Positions 54,078 through 63,771 of a stretch of 64,000 nucleotides of DNA are shown one piece after another. How positions within the stretch are numbered: the stretch's first letter is position 1; every line of letters starts with the position of its first letter. This stretch comes from DASWJZ01 sp963814905 (GTDB taxonomy: Bacteria; Pseudomonadota; Alphaproteobacteria; Rhizobiales; Afifellaceae). The stretch lies in the NCBI GenBank assembly GCA_963814905.1, contig CAWFEM010000001.1, positions 112,821 to 176,820 on the forward strand, given 5' to 3'. The notes beneath the pieces are model-generated. The model saw only the letters and a program-made list of their open reading frames with translations. It ran no database searches and was not told the DNA's origin. The translations under genes were made by a program, and so were the position numbers.

Positions 54078-57000
54078 CGAAGATCGGAGCGTCGCGTTTG
54101 ATCGAGAAACCCGAAGCTACTGGCCAGCACGAATTGGGCGTTTGGAGGAAGTCGGCGCGGGTCGCCACGCGGTGGCTCTCGTCCGACTGCGGGGCGGGGG
54201 CGACTTTAATCTGATCTTGAGGCGACGGGCCCTCCGATTGGTCCGGCGCCGGTGCGAATGCCGGCTGCTCCGCAAAGTTGGTCGTTGCGGATGGCTTAGG
54301 CTTCCTGAGAGTACCGGCAAGGGTCCGGGCTACGAGATCGCCGGGCTCGACATAGAGAATTCCGCAAAGTCTCCAAGAGGGCGGTGCCCCACCATGATCT
54401 TCGGCTTCCCGCACCAAGGAGAGGCTCGCGGTAACGAGACTCTCCCGCTCAACCTCGCACGGCAAGATTGCCAATTTTTCAGCGTTGTCGCTAAGCGTGA
54501 CGAGTGTCGACGCTCCGGAACCCGTTGCAATTCGGAGGCGACAGCCCTCGGGGCTGGATGTCGCCAGTCGAAGAATCAGATTGATCTTCGATCCTGCGGC
54601 CACGTCGGCGCGGAAACGAATAACGGACGTTGGACCCTCCGCCCGCGCCCCGTCGGGCTTGGGCTGCTGCCATCCCGAAACGCAGGCCAGTTCCGCAGAC
54701 AAAGATCCGTCTACTCCATCCTGTAGCGTCCCCGCCGGGTTGCTGTTGACCGGAAGGAACGTGTTCGACGGCAGCGCGACGGCCGCAGTCCCTTCAAAGC
54801 CTCGCCGTTCCCGCAGAAATGCGAAAGTCGACTTGAGGAGTTCAAAGGTGAACTGCTGCCATCGTCGCATTCGAAAATGCTCCGCGATCTCCGCTTCGCG
54901 GCGTTGGCGCAGGCCGGGGTCATCGAGATACCGCAACAATTGCTCCAACCCGCTACGCGCATTGTAGGGGTCGACATAATCCACGAAAGTGCCGCCGACT
55001 TCCGGAATGCCACCCGCGACGGAAGCTATGCAGACCTTGCCGTACGCTAGGCTTTCTCCCACGGGAAGTCCCCACCCTTCCACAAAGCTCGGGAACATCG
55101 TCAGCAAGCAATTCCGGTAAAGAACGTCGAGTTCAGCGTCGGAGAGGTTGTGCAAAAGCACGATCCTGCCCCTCAGGTTGTTGCAACCCTCAAGCTGATC
55201 GATGAAGTCCTTCACCAACCAGCCGTTACGACCCGCAAATACCAAAGTCGGGACATTCTGGCGGCCGGATTGCACCATCAACCGCCAGATATTGAAGAGG
55301 TAGTTTGGGTTCTTTCGTACCTCGATCGTGCCTACGCAGAGCACGAACTCCGTGCCGACCAGACCGGCGACGGAGTCACTGATTTCCGACGCGGGCGAGG
55401 TCGACTTCGAGAGCTCGTGTGCGAGCGGAACGACGTCGATGGGTATCGACCGGAGCCGTCTGGCCGTACGATGCCTGACAATCGACGTCTTGTTGTATTC
55501 CGAAGAGGTGAGGATGAAGTCGGCGAAGTTCAGGGCTTCCGTCACCGTCTTGACGAACGCTTTGGCGGTGGGCCCGTGGCAATATTCCGGGTGTGCGATT
55601 GGGATCATGTCGTGGACGTACATTCCGATCACGACTCTCGAATTCTTCAGCTCCTGCATGAATCTGCTCAGGCCATTGGCGGCCCAGAACGCGCCGGTCG
55701 TCAGGAACAGGTCGCCGGGCTGAGCGGTCCGTGGCCGCGCACGCTCCGAGAGCAAGCGGACCTGGCGCTGCAGGTCCGAGCCTACGGCGGCAACCGAACG
55801 GCCGCGATCGATCACGTCCAGCAGTGAGGACGCTTCGAGCTCCGCCAGGGCGCCATCTTTGAAAATCGTGAAATGCACCGGCTCGAGCTGGGGAGGCTCG
55901 AGAAGATTGCGGACGATTTCACACTGCACGCGCTGGATGCCCGAAAGCGTCGGGTGATCCAACAGATAGAGAAGCAGGTCGGTGATATCGAAAAATATGG
56001 TCGGACGAGTCTTGGCCGGCGCGTCTTTGTCCGTGCCTGTCGCTTTCGGCTGGTCGTCGCCGTCTAGCAGAGCCGGCGAGGGCTCAGCGAAGCGCGCCCA
56101 GAAACCGGGATCAATCCACGGCTCGTAGGGGACAAAGCGCTGCTCCTCGAAGGATGGGATGAAGCTGCGCTGGCCGGCCGGCGCGAGAATTGCGGCCATG
56201 CGCGAGAAACTGCTGTTGGAAAGCGCCAGGTAATCCGCCCGACGGAGGACCTCAAAGTCGCGAATGTGCTCGGGAAGTTGCGCGGCGGGCCAATCGGCAA
56301 CCGAAACCGGGTCAAACTCCTCGAAGCTCGGCAGGATGGCGTCGGGTTCGTCGGTCGCAACGAAAAGCACGGGCTCACGAAGCGTCGGCCAGATGTCCCG
56401 CAACCAAGCGAGATGCCAAACCTCCGGGACCACTCGGAACCGGGGTATGTCGGCGTTGCGATAGTCTCCCCGGCGGACGTGAACCGCGACGAGCGTTCGC
56501 TCGCCGCCTTTCGTCAGATCGTTGTGCCAAGCATCGATTGATTCTTGCTGCTCGGTCGGGAGCGCAAACAGGGTCCTGAGCAAGGACCTGTGCGGCCGCC
56601 AGCGCTCCGATACCTCTTGGAAGTAGCCCCAGAAATCGACATCGATCGGCGGATTGCTGTTCTCCCACAGTCGGAGATCCTCAAGCGTGAAGGATTTAAA
56701 GGTGATCTGCGGCAGCGTGATCCCGGCGCTGAAGGCGTCTCTTAGGTCGTATAGACCCCTGCCCTCCCAATCGGGAACCGCCGCAGCCAGACCATGACGC
56801 AAGGCGTAGAGCTTTACGAAGGCATATTGGAAGAGCTGATTTCCGAAACGGCCGCTCTGACCCAGAGTCGACATGATGACTTGCCCGCGCGAGCCGGCGT
56901 CGAGCCGATTGGGAGATCGAACCGCGTCGCTCGCAAGAAAACATCGCGCCATCTGTGCTCCGACAGGAACGGCGCCATTCCCGACGAGGCCGCGGTCGAA

Positions 57001-57516
57001 AAGGTCGCGCCCCAATCGCCAGCGATCGGCTTCATTCGGATCGTCAGTCGGCATCAGGGCCGCGACGGCCCGAAAACCGAATGTCGCGGCGAGCGGGTTC
57101 GTCGCCGCTTCCAAGATGTCGGCGGGCGCAACAAGGAGATCGTCGCCGGTGAACTCGCCGCAGAGCTCTTCCGCCTGCCGTCTGAGGCTTTCGAGCGCGC
57201 CCGGCCATTCGCCGCCGGAGGCAGGCCGGGCGGGCGCGCATATGAGCGGCGTGCCGGGCGCCAAGCTGCGTTGATCAGGAGCGACCTTGAAGAGCAGCGC
57301 GTCGACCGGACCTTCGCCGCCCACGGCATCGACGCCGACGACCAGGAGCGACCTGATCGGAAAGTGCTGATCGAGGAAAGGCCGCAGCAGGGATTGAAGT
57401 TCCGCGCCAGGCTTTTGCGCAGTGGGCCCAGGATCGGCAGACGGTGCGGCTGAAGGCGCCGCGGAGCCACCATTGCGAAACTCATTCACAGGATCGCGCA
57501 TCGTCAAGTTTCTCAA
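53935..57516 (-). CDS. Very large glycosyltransferase: N-terminal domain + GT11 + GT4 + C-terminal beta domain
   Basis: The 1193-residue protein has several parts. Residues 1-205 are unfamiliar, with an alpha/beta look (RSLLVVGVDAVGG). A GT11 domain covers about 213-470 (GRFGNQLFQYAFVKLYALR, VAVHVRRGDYRNAD, LSNSSFSRMAAILAP). A GT4 domain covers about 505-905, with CVGTIEVRKNP, VFAGRNGW and FPSFVEGWGLPVGESLAYG carrying the E-x7-E motif. Residues 915-1065 look like a beta-rich accessory domain, then a proline/glutamine-rich linker and a tail. No signal peptide or membrane span is visible. It may build two linkages of one surface glycan. It is probably the first gene of the cluster, with its promoter in 57517-57962. 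Confidence 0.85.
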   Translation of the reverse strand: MRNLTMRDPVNEFRNGGSAAPSAAPSADPGPTAQKPGAELQSLLRPFLDQHFPIRSLLVVGVDAVGGEGPVDALLFKVAPDQRSLAPGTPLICAPARPASGGEWPGALESLRRQAEELCGEFTGDDLLVAPADILEAATNPLAATFGFRAVAALMPTDDPNEADRWRLGRDLFDRGLVGNGAVPVGAQMARCFLASDAVRSPNRLDAGSRGQVIMSTLGQSGRFGNQLFQYAFVKLYALRHGLAAAVPDWEGRGLYDLRDAFSAGITLPQITFKSFTLEDLRLWENSNPPIDVDFWGYFQEVSERWRPHRSLLRTLFALPTEQQESIDAWHNDLTKGGERTLVAVHVRRGDYRNADIPRFRVVPEVWHLAWLRDIWPTLREPVLFVATDEPDAILPSFEEFDPVSVADWPAAQLPEHIRDFEVLRRADYLALSNSSFSRMAAILAPAGQRSFIPSFEEQRFVPYEPWIDPGFWARFAEPSPALLDGDDQPKATGTDKDAPAKTRPTIFFDITDLLLYLLDHPTLSGIQRVQCEIVRNLLEPPQLEPVHFTIFKDGALAELEASSLLDVIDRGRSVAAVGSDLQRQVRLLSERARPRTAQPGDLFLTTGAFWAANGLSRFMQELKNSRVVIGMYVHDMIPIAHPEYCHGPTAKAFVKTVTEALNFADFILTSSEYNKTSIVRHRTARRLRSIPIDVVPLAHELSKSTSPASEISDSVAGLVGTEFVLCVGTIEVRKNPNYLFNIWRLMVQSGRQNVPTLVFAGRNGWLVKDFIDQLEGCNNLRGRIVLLHNLSDAELDVLYRNCLLTMFPSFVEGWGLPVGESLAYGKVCIASVAGGIPEVGGTFVDYVDPYNARSGLEQLLRYLDDPGLRQRREAEIAEHFRMRRWQQFTFELLKSTFAFLRERRGFEGTAAVALPSNTFLPVNSNPAGTLQDGVDGSLSAELACVSGWQQPKPDGARAEGPTSVIRFRADVAAGSKINLILRLATSSPEGCRLRIATGSGASTLVTLSDNAEKLAILPCEVERESLVTASLSLVREAEDHGGAPPSWRLCGILYVEPGDLVARTLAGTLRKPKPSATTNFAEQPAFAPAPDQSEGPSPQDQIKVAPAPQSDESHRVATRADFLQTPNSCWPVASGFSIKRDAPIFVDRGDKQLFYSRYRASETTQTARVRRLSRPHDDSSAQQSIRLNDPTY

Positions 57517-57962
57517 CGCTCAAAAGTCATTGCATTGCTTTCGGATGCTGCCACATCGACGGCTTCGCCGCCGTGAGTCCCCCGTTTGGTCTTCTTCGCG
57601 AAAAATTGGCGACGCCAGTTTCCTTGTTTTTGTCAGCGAAAACAACAGCGGTGTTCGGCGAAAGCTGCATTGCTCCCGACGAAATCGGCACTCATTGCGC
57701 TTGAGGCCGATTAAAGACCGGCGCCCTCGAATTGACTGGACCGCCGCCGTCGAGTCTGCAACTGTCGCTACAGCTAGTGAGGCTTGGTCGGCTTGCCATC
57801 GCGCAATGGCTGGCCCCTCGCTGGCACTTCCCAAAAGCAAGAAAAATACGCCGGTGTTGCGACCGAGCTACGCTTGCGACCCCTCCTCCAGATCTTTGCC
57901 AGGAATCCACTTTCAGAAACACCTACGACGCGACATGATGAGGTTGGACTTGGGAGGGGGAA
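57517..57962. other. Intergenic region upstream of the large glycosyltransferase
   Basis: No convincing coding sequence was found in these 446 bases; small frames here have no family features or ribosome binding sites. It is less GC-rich than its surroundings and probably contains the divergent promoters of the glycosyltransferase (minus) and the small gene at 57963 (plus). Confidence 0.5.
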
Positions 57963-58163
57963 ATGCCGATCAGAGATGAGCGAGCGATTGCCCTCGAAAT
58001 GATAGCGGCGGACCTTGATAGGCTGATCAGGCAGGCGAACGCGCACAAGCTCTCGATGCTCGCTTACCTCCTGGATATTGCAGCGACCCACGCGCGCGAG
58101 GAGCTCGGAACGAAGTCCTTCATCGAGAGGGCCACAACAGCTAGGCCTTCCCCGAAGCACTAG
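57963..58163 (+). CDS. Small conserved helical protein, function unknown
   Basis: This 66-residue protein reads MPIRDERAIALEMIAADLDRL and continues with IRQANAHKLSMLAYLLDIAATHAREELG. It is amphipathic and helical, and I recognise similar short proteins as common hypotheticals in Hyphomicrobiales. A strong ribosome binding site, GGGAGGGGGAA, lies immediately before ATG 57963. The tail after about residue 52 looks less conserved. Confidence 0.62.
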   Translation: MPIRDERAIALEMIAADLDRLIRQANAHKLSMLAYLLDIAATHAREELGTKSFIERATTARPSPKH

Positions 58164-58190
58164 CGGCCGCTTGCGCGACTCCGGCTTTAG

Positions 58191-58391
58191 ATGGCGATGC
58201 TAAAATATGTCGGGCCCATCATAGGGGGCATAGGGCTCTTCTTGACGCTTCTCGGCTTCGTGCGGGCCAGCTTCGCAACCAGCGAAGCCGAAGCCTCGAC
58301 CTGGGGCACCGTCGCCGTCCTTGGGTTTGTAGCATTCCTTTGGTGGGCATTCCTCGGTCGACCCGGAAGCCCGCAAGACCCCGAGGCATAG
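58191..58391 (+). CDS. Small inner-membrane protein, function unknown
   Basis: The 66 residues include two hydrophobic segments (VGPIIGGIGLFLTLLGFV and WGTVAVLGFVAFLWWAFLG) and a short polar tail, so it is a likely two-span membrane protein. No family was recognised. No clear ribosome binding site is present. It starts 27 bases after the previous small gene and could be co-transcribed with it. Confidence 0.45.
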   Translation: MAMLKYVGPIIGGIGLFLTLLGFVRASFATSEAEASTWGTVAVLGFVAFLWWAFLGRPGSPQDPEA

Positions 58392-58549
58392 CCGTGCAAG
58401 ATTGCTAGACCGAAAATGGCGTAGAGGCACTCGACGCCTGACCTCCGGACTGCATTCCCCAGATGAACGAAGGGCCTCGCCCAGTGCGGCGGCGGTCCAG
58501 CCTTGCTGGAAGATCTGAAACGCTGCAATCTGAGGGCTCCAACCCCGGC

Positions 58550-58771
58550 TCATCCGGGGAATGCCAGTTCGACACTCCGCCGCCGGGCGAAGATCGTAAT
58601 CTTGGTGCCGTCGGTGCTGCGGTGAAGCGTCGAGCCGAGGAAGCCCGGCGTGTGGCTGACCGAGACCTCTGTCGCGCGGCTCAGAAGACCGACGAGCCGC
58701 TGCTGCTCGACGGGCACGGCGGTGAAGACGTTGATCAGCGTGATCGCTCGCAGCGAGGTTGTGAAATTCAA
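58550..58771 (-). pseudogene. Antibiotic biosynthesis monooxygenase (ABM) family fragment
   Basis: The minus-strand frame encodes ITLINVFTAVPVEQQRLVGLLSRATEVSVSHTPGF and then GSTLHRSTDGTKITIFARRRSVE. This is the N-terminal two thirds of a typical ABM-domain protein of about 100 residues. After RSVE the sequence ends in an unrelated LAFPG and a stop, so the C-terminal strand and helix are missing. I regard it as a truncated remnant. Confidence 0.6.
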
Positions 58772-58798
58772 CTACTCAACCAATTCGTGAGACCGCCA

Positions 58799-58894
58799 AT
58801 GCCCGCGCAATTGCCTTACGTGGCCAGCAACAAGAATGTTGGCGCTCTCTTCGAAAAGATTGCATCTGCGAAAATCCCGTTGAGAGAAGGCTAG
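58799..58894 (+). pseudogene. Short fragment resembling the N terminus of a DUF5343-type protein
   Basis: MPAQLPYVASNKNVGALFEKIASAKIPLREG resembles the start of DUF5343 proteins (LPYV...-LF-KI--A--P). It stops after 31 residues, three bases before the next gene. It is probably a remnant cut off by the same rearrangement that truncated the ABM gene. Evidence is a short similarity only. Confidence 0.3.
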
Positions 58895-58897
58895 TGA

Positions 58898-59722
58898 ATG
58901 ACGGAAGAGGCCGTGGCCAACCGGCGTGGTCTGGGCGAAGTCGCTTCACTTCCGAAGCTGTGCCTGGAGGACTTCGACGCGGCGATCTTCGACCTCGACG
59001 GCGTTCTCACGCGCACGGCGAGCGTGCATGCCGAAACATGGAAGCGCCTCTTCGACGACTTCCTGCGTGCGCGCTCCGAGCGAACGGCGGGGCCGTTTCG
59101 TCCCTTCGACGTCGCCGGCGACTACCCGCGCTACGTGGACGGCAAGCCGCGCCTTGAGGGCGTCGCCAGCTTTCTCAAGTCGCGCGGCATCGAGCTGCCG
59201 TGGGGCGAGCCGAGCGATCGCGAGGACAAGGCGACAATCTATGGCCTCGGCAATCGCAAGAACCGGTATTTCAACGAGCATCTCAAGCGCGAGGGGGTGG
59301 AGGTTTTCGAATTCTTCGGTGCGTTTTCTGCGCCTGCTGCGCGACGCGGGAATCAAGACGGCGCTGGTGTCGTCGAGCCGCAACGCCGCCGCCGTGCTCG
59401 AAGCGGCCGGCTCACAAATCTGTTCGATGTGCATATCGACGGTAACGACCTCGCGCGGCTGGGCCTCAAGGGCAAGCCGGCGCCCGACCTCTTCCTGCTC
59501 GCGGCCGAACGGCTGGGCACGGCACCGGCACGCTCGATCGTGTTGGAGGACGCAGTCAGCGGCGTCGAGGCCGGACATGCCGGCGGCTTCGGCCACGTGG
59601 TCGGCATCGACCGCCGCGGCGAGCCCGAAGCGCTGCGCAAAGGCGGCGCGGACATCGTCGTTTCCGACCTCGCCTTCCTGGGCCTGGCGGGGCAAGCGTC
59701 AAAACAAAGGGGGGACGCGCCG
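58898..59722 (+). pseudogene. Beta-phosphoglucomutase-like HAD hydrolase, two compensating frameshifts
   Basis: The enzyme would convert beta-glucose 1-phosphate to glucose 6-phosphate. The nucleophile motif FDLDGVLTRTASVHAETW is at residues 31-48 and GNRKNRYFNEHL in the cap. Near 59317 the frame moves to SVRFLRLLRDAGIKTALVSSSRNAAAVLEAAG, then near 59415 it returns to LFDVHIDGNDLARLGLKGKPAPDLFL and VLEDAVSGVEAG. An extra base followed by a lost base explains this. No stop separates it from the trehalose-phosphatase start, so the two could once have been a fusion. Confidence 0.75.
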
Positions 59723-60500
59723 GTGACCAATGCCCTGCACCGCTTCGACGAGATCGCGCGCGCCTCGCCGGCAAGCGTCCGAGCGTCTTCCTCGACTATG
59801 ACGGCACGCTGACGCCGATCGTCGCCCGCCCCGATCTTGCCGTGCTCAGCGAGGAGATGCGCACGGTGCTGCGGGGGCTCGCCGCCCGCTGCAGCGTGGC
59901 GATCATCAGCGGCCGCGATCTCGCCGACGTGCGCCGCCTCGTCGGCCTCGACGACCTCGTCTACGCCGGGAGCCACGGCTTCGACATCGCCGGCCCCGGC
60001 GGCTTGCACATTCAGCACGAAGAGGGCGCCGCTTTCACGGCTGCGGTCGAGCGCGCCACCGAGCAGCTCCGCCCGGCGCTCGTTGCGATCGACGGCGCGC
60101 TTGTCGAGCCGAAGCGTTTTGCCGTCGCCGTGCACTATCGGCAGGTCGCCGACGATGAAGGTGCCGAGGTCGAAGCCGCCGTCGACCGGGTGCTGAACGG
60201 CGTGCCGGAGCTGCACAAGACGCACGGCAAGAAGGTCTTCGAGCTGCGCCCGCGCTTCGACTGGGACAAGGGCAAGGCGGTGCTCTGGCTGCTTTCGGCG
60301 CTGAAGCAGACGGGAGCGGATATCCTGCCGTTCTACATCGGCGACGACCTGACCGACGAGGACGCCTTCCGCGCGCTCCGCGACGCGGCGTCACCATCTT
60401 CGTCGGCCATCCGGAGCAGACGGCGGCCCACTACATCCTCGACGAGACGAACGAGGTCGGCGCCTTCCTGAAGGAACTTGCAGGTGTGCTGGAGCCATGA
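59723..60500 (+). pseudogene. otsB: Trehalose-6-phosphate phosphatase, two frameshifts
   Basis: The OtsB family removes phosphate from trehalose 6-phosphate. The conserved motif FLDYDGTLTPIVARPD (near base 59800), ISGRDLADVRRLVGL, GSHGFDI and YIGDDLTDEDAF (near 60345) are all present. One base is missing near 59777, so the motif I frame differs from the start frame, and a G is missing near 60387, after which the tail VGHPEQTAAHYILDETNEVG appears in another frame. GTG 59723 has AAAGGGGGG upstream. The stop overlaps the next start as ATGA. Confidence 0.78.
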
Positions 60501-62938
60501 CCACCGTTGCTGACTGGAAGCTCGCCTACGAAGGCTTCGCGCCGGAAGAAGAGGGCCTGCGCGAGGCGCTTTGCACGCTCGGCAACGGCTACTTCGCGAC
60601 CCGCGGCGCCGCCGAAGAGGCGAGCGCGGACGAGGTCCACTATCCCGGCACCTATCTTGCCGGCGGCTTCAACCGGCTGGAGACCGACATCGCCGGGCGG
60701 GTGATCGAGAACGAGGACCTGGTCAACCTCCCGAACTGGCTTCCGCTCTCCTTCCGACCGGCCGACGGCGACTGGCTCAATCTGCAGCGCGACGAGGTGA
60801 TCGACTACCGGCAGGAGCTCGATCTGCGCTCAGGCGTTCTGCGCCGCCGCTTCAAGCTGCGCGACAAGGCGGGCCGCGAGACGTCGGTCGAGAGCCGCCG
60901 GCTGGTGCATATGGGCAATCCGCATCTGGCGGCGCTGCAGATGACCGTCCAGCCGGAGAACTGGTCGGGCGACGTGGAGGTCATGTCGGCGCTCGACGGC
61001 CGCGTCATCAATGCCGGCGTCGCGCGCTATCGCTAGCTCGAACAGCAAGCACCTTGAGCCGCTCGAGGCGCGCCCGTTCGGCGACGACGGCATGCTGCTG
61101 GTCGTGGAGACCAATCAGTCGCGGATCAGGATCGCGCAGGCGGCGCGGACGCGGTCTGTTCAAGCGGAGCGAGCCGGCGGCGACCGAGCGCCGGACCGAG
61201 GTGAGGAAGGCTACATCGCGCAGCATGCGACGGTGGCGGTTGCCGAAGGGGAGTCGCTCACGGTGGAGAAGGTCGTCGCGCTCCACACCGGGCGCGACAG
61301 GGCGATCTCCGAGCCGGCGCTCGCCGCCGTCGAGTCGGTCTCCGCGGCCGGCGACTTCGACGAACCTGCTTGCCGATCACGAGCGCGCCTGGCGCCGGCT
61401 CTGGGAGCGCTGCGACATCCCGCTCAAGGATTCGCATCGCATCCAGATGATCCTGCGGCTGCACATCTTCCACCTGCTGCAGACCGTGTCGCCGCATTCG
61501 TGCGAGCTCGACGTCGGCGTGCCGGCGCGCGGCCTGCATGGCGAGGCCTATCGCGGCCACATCTTCTGGGACGAGATCTTCATCCTGCCGTTCCTGAACT
61601 TCCGCATGCCGGAGATCTCGCGCTCGCTGCTGCTCTACCGCTATCGGCGCCTGCCGGCGGCGCGCGCCGCGGCCAAGGAGAGCGGGCTCGAAGGGCGCGC
61701 TCTATCCGTGGCAGAGCGGCAGCAGCGGCCGCGAAGAGAGCCAGGTCCTGCATCTCAACCCGCGCTCCGGCCGCTGGACGCCGGACAACAGCCATCTGCA
61801 GCGCCACGCCAACGCGGCGATCGCCTTCAACGTCTGGCGCTACTACGAGGCGACGGGCGACCGCGCGTTTCTCGCCTCGCACGGCGCGGAGATGCTCGTC
61901 GAGATCGCGCGCCTGTGGGCGAGCCTCGCCACGTGGAACGAGGACAAGGAACGCTACGTCATCAAGGGCGTCATGGGCCCCGACGAGTTCCACGACGGCT
62001 ACCCCTCGCGCGACACGCCCGGCCTCGACAACAACGCCTACAGCAACGTGATGGCGGCCTGGGTGCTGGCGCAGGCGCCGAAGGCGCTGGAGATCATCCC
62101 GACGGCGCGGCGGCAGGAGCTCGAGGAGGTGCTCGGCCTCGGCGCGGAAGAGCTGGCGCAATGGGACGACATCGCCTGCAAGCTCTTCGTTCCGTTCCAC
62201 GACGACGGCGTGATCAGCCAGTTCGAGGGCTACGATCAGCTGGAGGAGCTCGACTGGGACGCCTACCGCGCGAAATACGGCGACATCCAGCGCCTCGACC
62301 GCATCCTCGAGGCGGAGGGCGACAGCGTGAACCGCTACAAGGCCTCCAAGCAGGCCGACGTGCTGATGCTGTTCTACCTGTTTTCGATGGCGGAGCTGCG
62401 CAGGCTGTTCAAGCGGCTCGGCTATGCGTTCAGCGCCAAGACCATCCGCAAGAGCATCGCCTATTACCTGCCGCGCACCTCCGACGGCTCGACGCTGAGC
62501 CGGCTCGTGCATTCCTGGGTGCTGGCGCGCAGCGACCGCACACGGTCGTGGGAGCTGCTCAAGGAGGCGCTGGAGAGCGACATCAGGGACGTGCAGGGCG
62601 GCACGACGGCGGAAGGCATCCATCTCGGCGCCATGGCCGGCACGGTGGATCTCGTGCAGCGCGGCCAGACGGCGCTGGAGATCGTCAACGGCGTGCTGCA
62701 TCTGAGCCCCTGCATGCCGCAGGAGCTGCAGGGCATGCGGCTGCGGCTGCTCTATCATGGCTCGCCGCTCGACGCCGTCGTTTCCCGCGACAAGGTCGTC
62801 CTCAGCGCTCCGGAGGATTGGGCCGGCCCGAACAAGATCGGCGTGCGCAATCGGGTGCATGCGTTCAAGGCCGGCTCCGGCTGGAGTTCGACTGCCATTT
62901 GGCTGGCGGATCCTGGCGTGCCGTCACGCACAGGGTGA
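60497..62938 (+). pseudogene. Glycoside hydrolase family 65 (trehalose/kojibiose phosphorylase-like), about five frameshifts
   Basis: GH65 enzymes phosphorolyse alpha-glucosides such as trehalose to beta-glucose 1-phosphate and glucose. The N-terminal beta-sandwich begins TTVADWKLAYEGFAPEEEGLREAL. The (alpha/alpha)6 catalytic domain shows HGEAYRGHIFWDEIFILPFLNFRMP and YVIKGVMGPDEFHDGYP, with the general-acid Glu in the GPDEFH motif. The frame breaks at about 61035 (with an in-frame TAG), 61155, 61205, 61362 and 61690; the last 1.2 kb is open. Together with the two preceding genes it forms a trehalose salvage set. Confidence 0.78.
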
Positions 62939-63212
62939 AGCGCAGGATGGCCGTCAGCCCGAAGCCCGGCGCAGAGACCCGCGGCGGCTCCAAGAAGAGC
63001 GCGGCGGCCCCGGAAGTCTATCCCGAAGAGCTGAGCTTTGTTTCAGGCTCGCGCCTTGGCTGCGAAGTCGTCGACAAGCTTCGCCAGGTACTCCGTTCCG
63101 TATACGGAATCGGCCGCCGGAAGGTGAACGATCTTTCGAGTTCATCCGCGTTCGATCGCCACCGGCGTACGTAAGCAATTGTTAACACGCTGGTCGCTTC
63201 ATTCGCGTCAGC
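62939..63212. other. Intergenic region after the GH65 gene
   Basis: A frame from ATG 62947 reads MAVSPKPGAETRGGSKKSAA and remains open to 63174 without recognisable features; it may be a read-through tail or a small gene. No repeat or terminator was found. Confidence 0.35.
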
Positions 63213-63635
63213 ATGAAACAGCGATCCTGCAGGTCTTCGAGTTTTGGGATCGGCGCTGTCGCATTTGCGTCAGTGCTGATCTTTATAAGCTGCGCTTCGG
63301 CACAAGAGTATTGTGTTTTCGATCTCTCCGAACCGGATGCCCCGTACTATGTCCTCGGTTCGTTCATCACCCCGCAATCCAACTACGTTGTCATCGATCT
63401 TTGCACGAAGTCGGCCGACGAAGTTCAAGCGGATCTCATCGCTGCAGCCCGCAAACGGTCAAAGACGAAATTGCAAAGACGCGAGGAGGATGAGGCGCGT
63501 GCGCAACGAGTGCGCGAGGAGAGTGACAAGCTGTGGAGTGACAAGCTGTGGAGGGAACGGACTGAAGAAAAGAAAATCTTTGAAGACAACAGCACTGGTG
63601 GTCTGGCTTCTGGAATTGAGGCGAACGGCGAGTAA
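63213..63635 (+). CDS. Secreted protein of unknown function
   Basis: The 140-residue protein has a signal peptide (FGIGAVAFASVLIFISCASAQ, probable cleavage after SAQ) and a mature part with two cysteines (EYCVFDL and IDLCTKS). A charged helical tail (KRSKTKLQRREEDEARAQRVREESDKLW) follows. The tail includes a perfect 15-base duplication that repeats SDKLW. No family was recognised. Confidence 0.6.
   Translation: MKQRSCRSSSFGIGAVAFASVLIFISCASAQEYCVFDLSEPDAPYYVLGSFITPQSNYVVIDLCTKSADEVQADLIAAARKRSKTKLQRREEDEARAQRVREESDKLWSDKLWRERTEEKKIFEDNSTGGLASGIEANGE
63522..63551 (+). repeat. Perfect 15-base tandem duplication
   Basis: AGTGACAAGCTGTGG occurs twice in tandem and keeps the reading frame of the secreted protein at 63213, giving two copies of SDKLW. 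It is the kind of change made by replication slippage. Confidence 0.85.
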
Positions 63636-63771
63636 GTTCATTCGAAACTGAAAGGTCGCCGCTCAACCTTAGTTAAGGGGTCAATTCCTGCAAGCTGGCT
63701 GGCCGAAGCCTCCGCAAAGACCCTTACTATAGTAACCGTCGCGTTGCTGGCGGCGAGCGTCGTGGCGGCGG

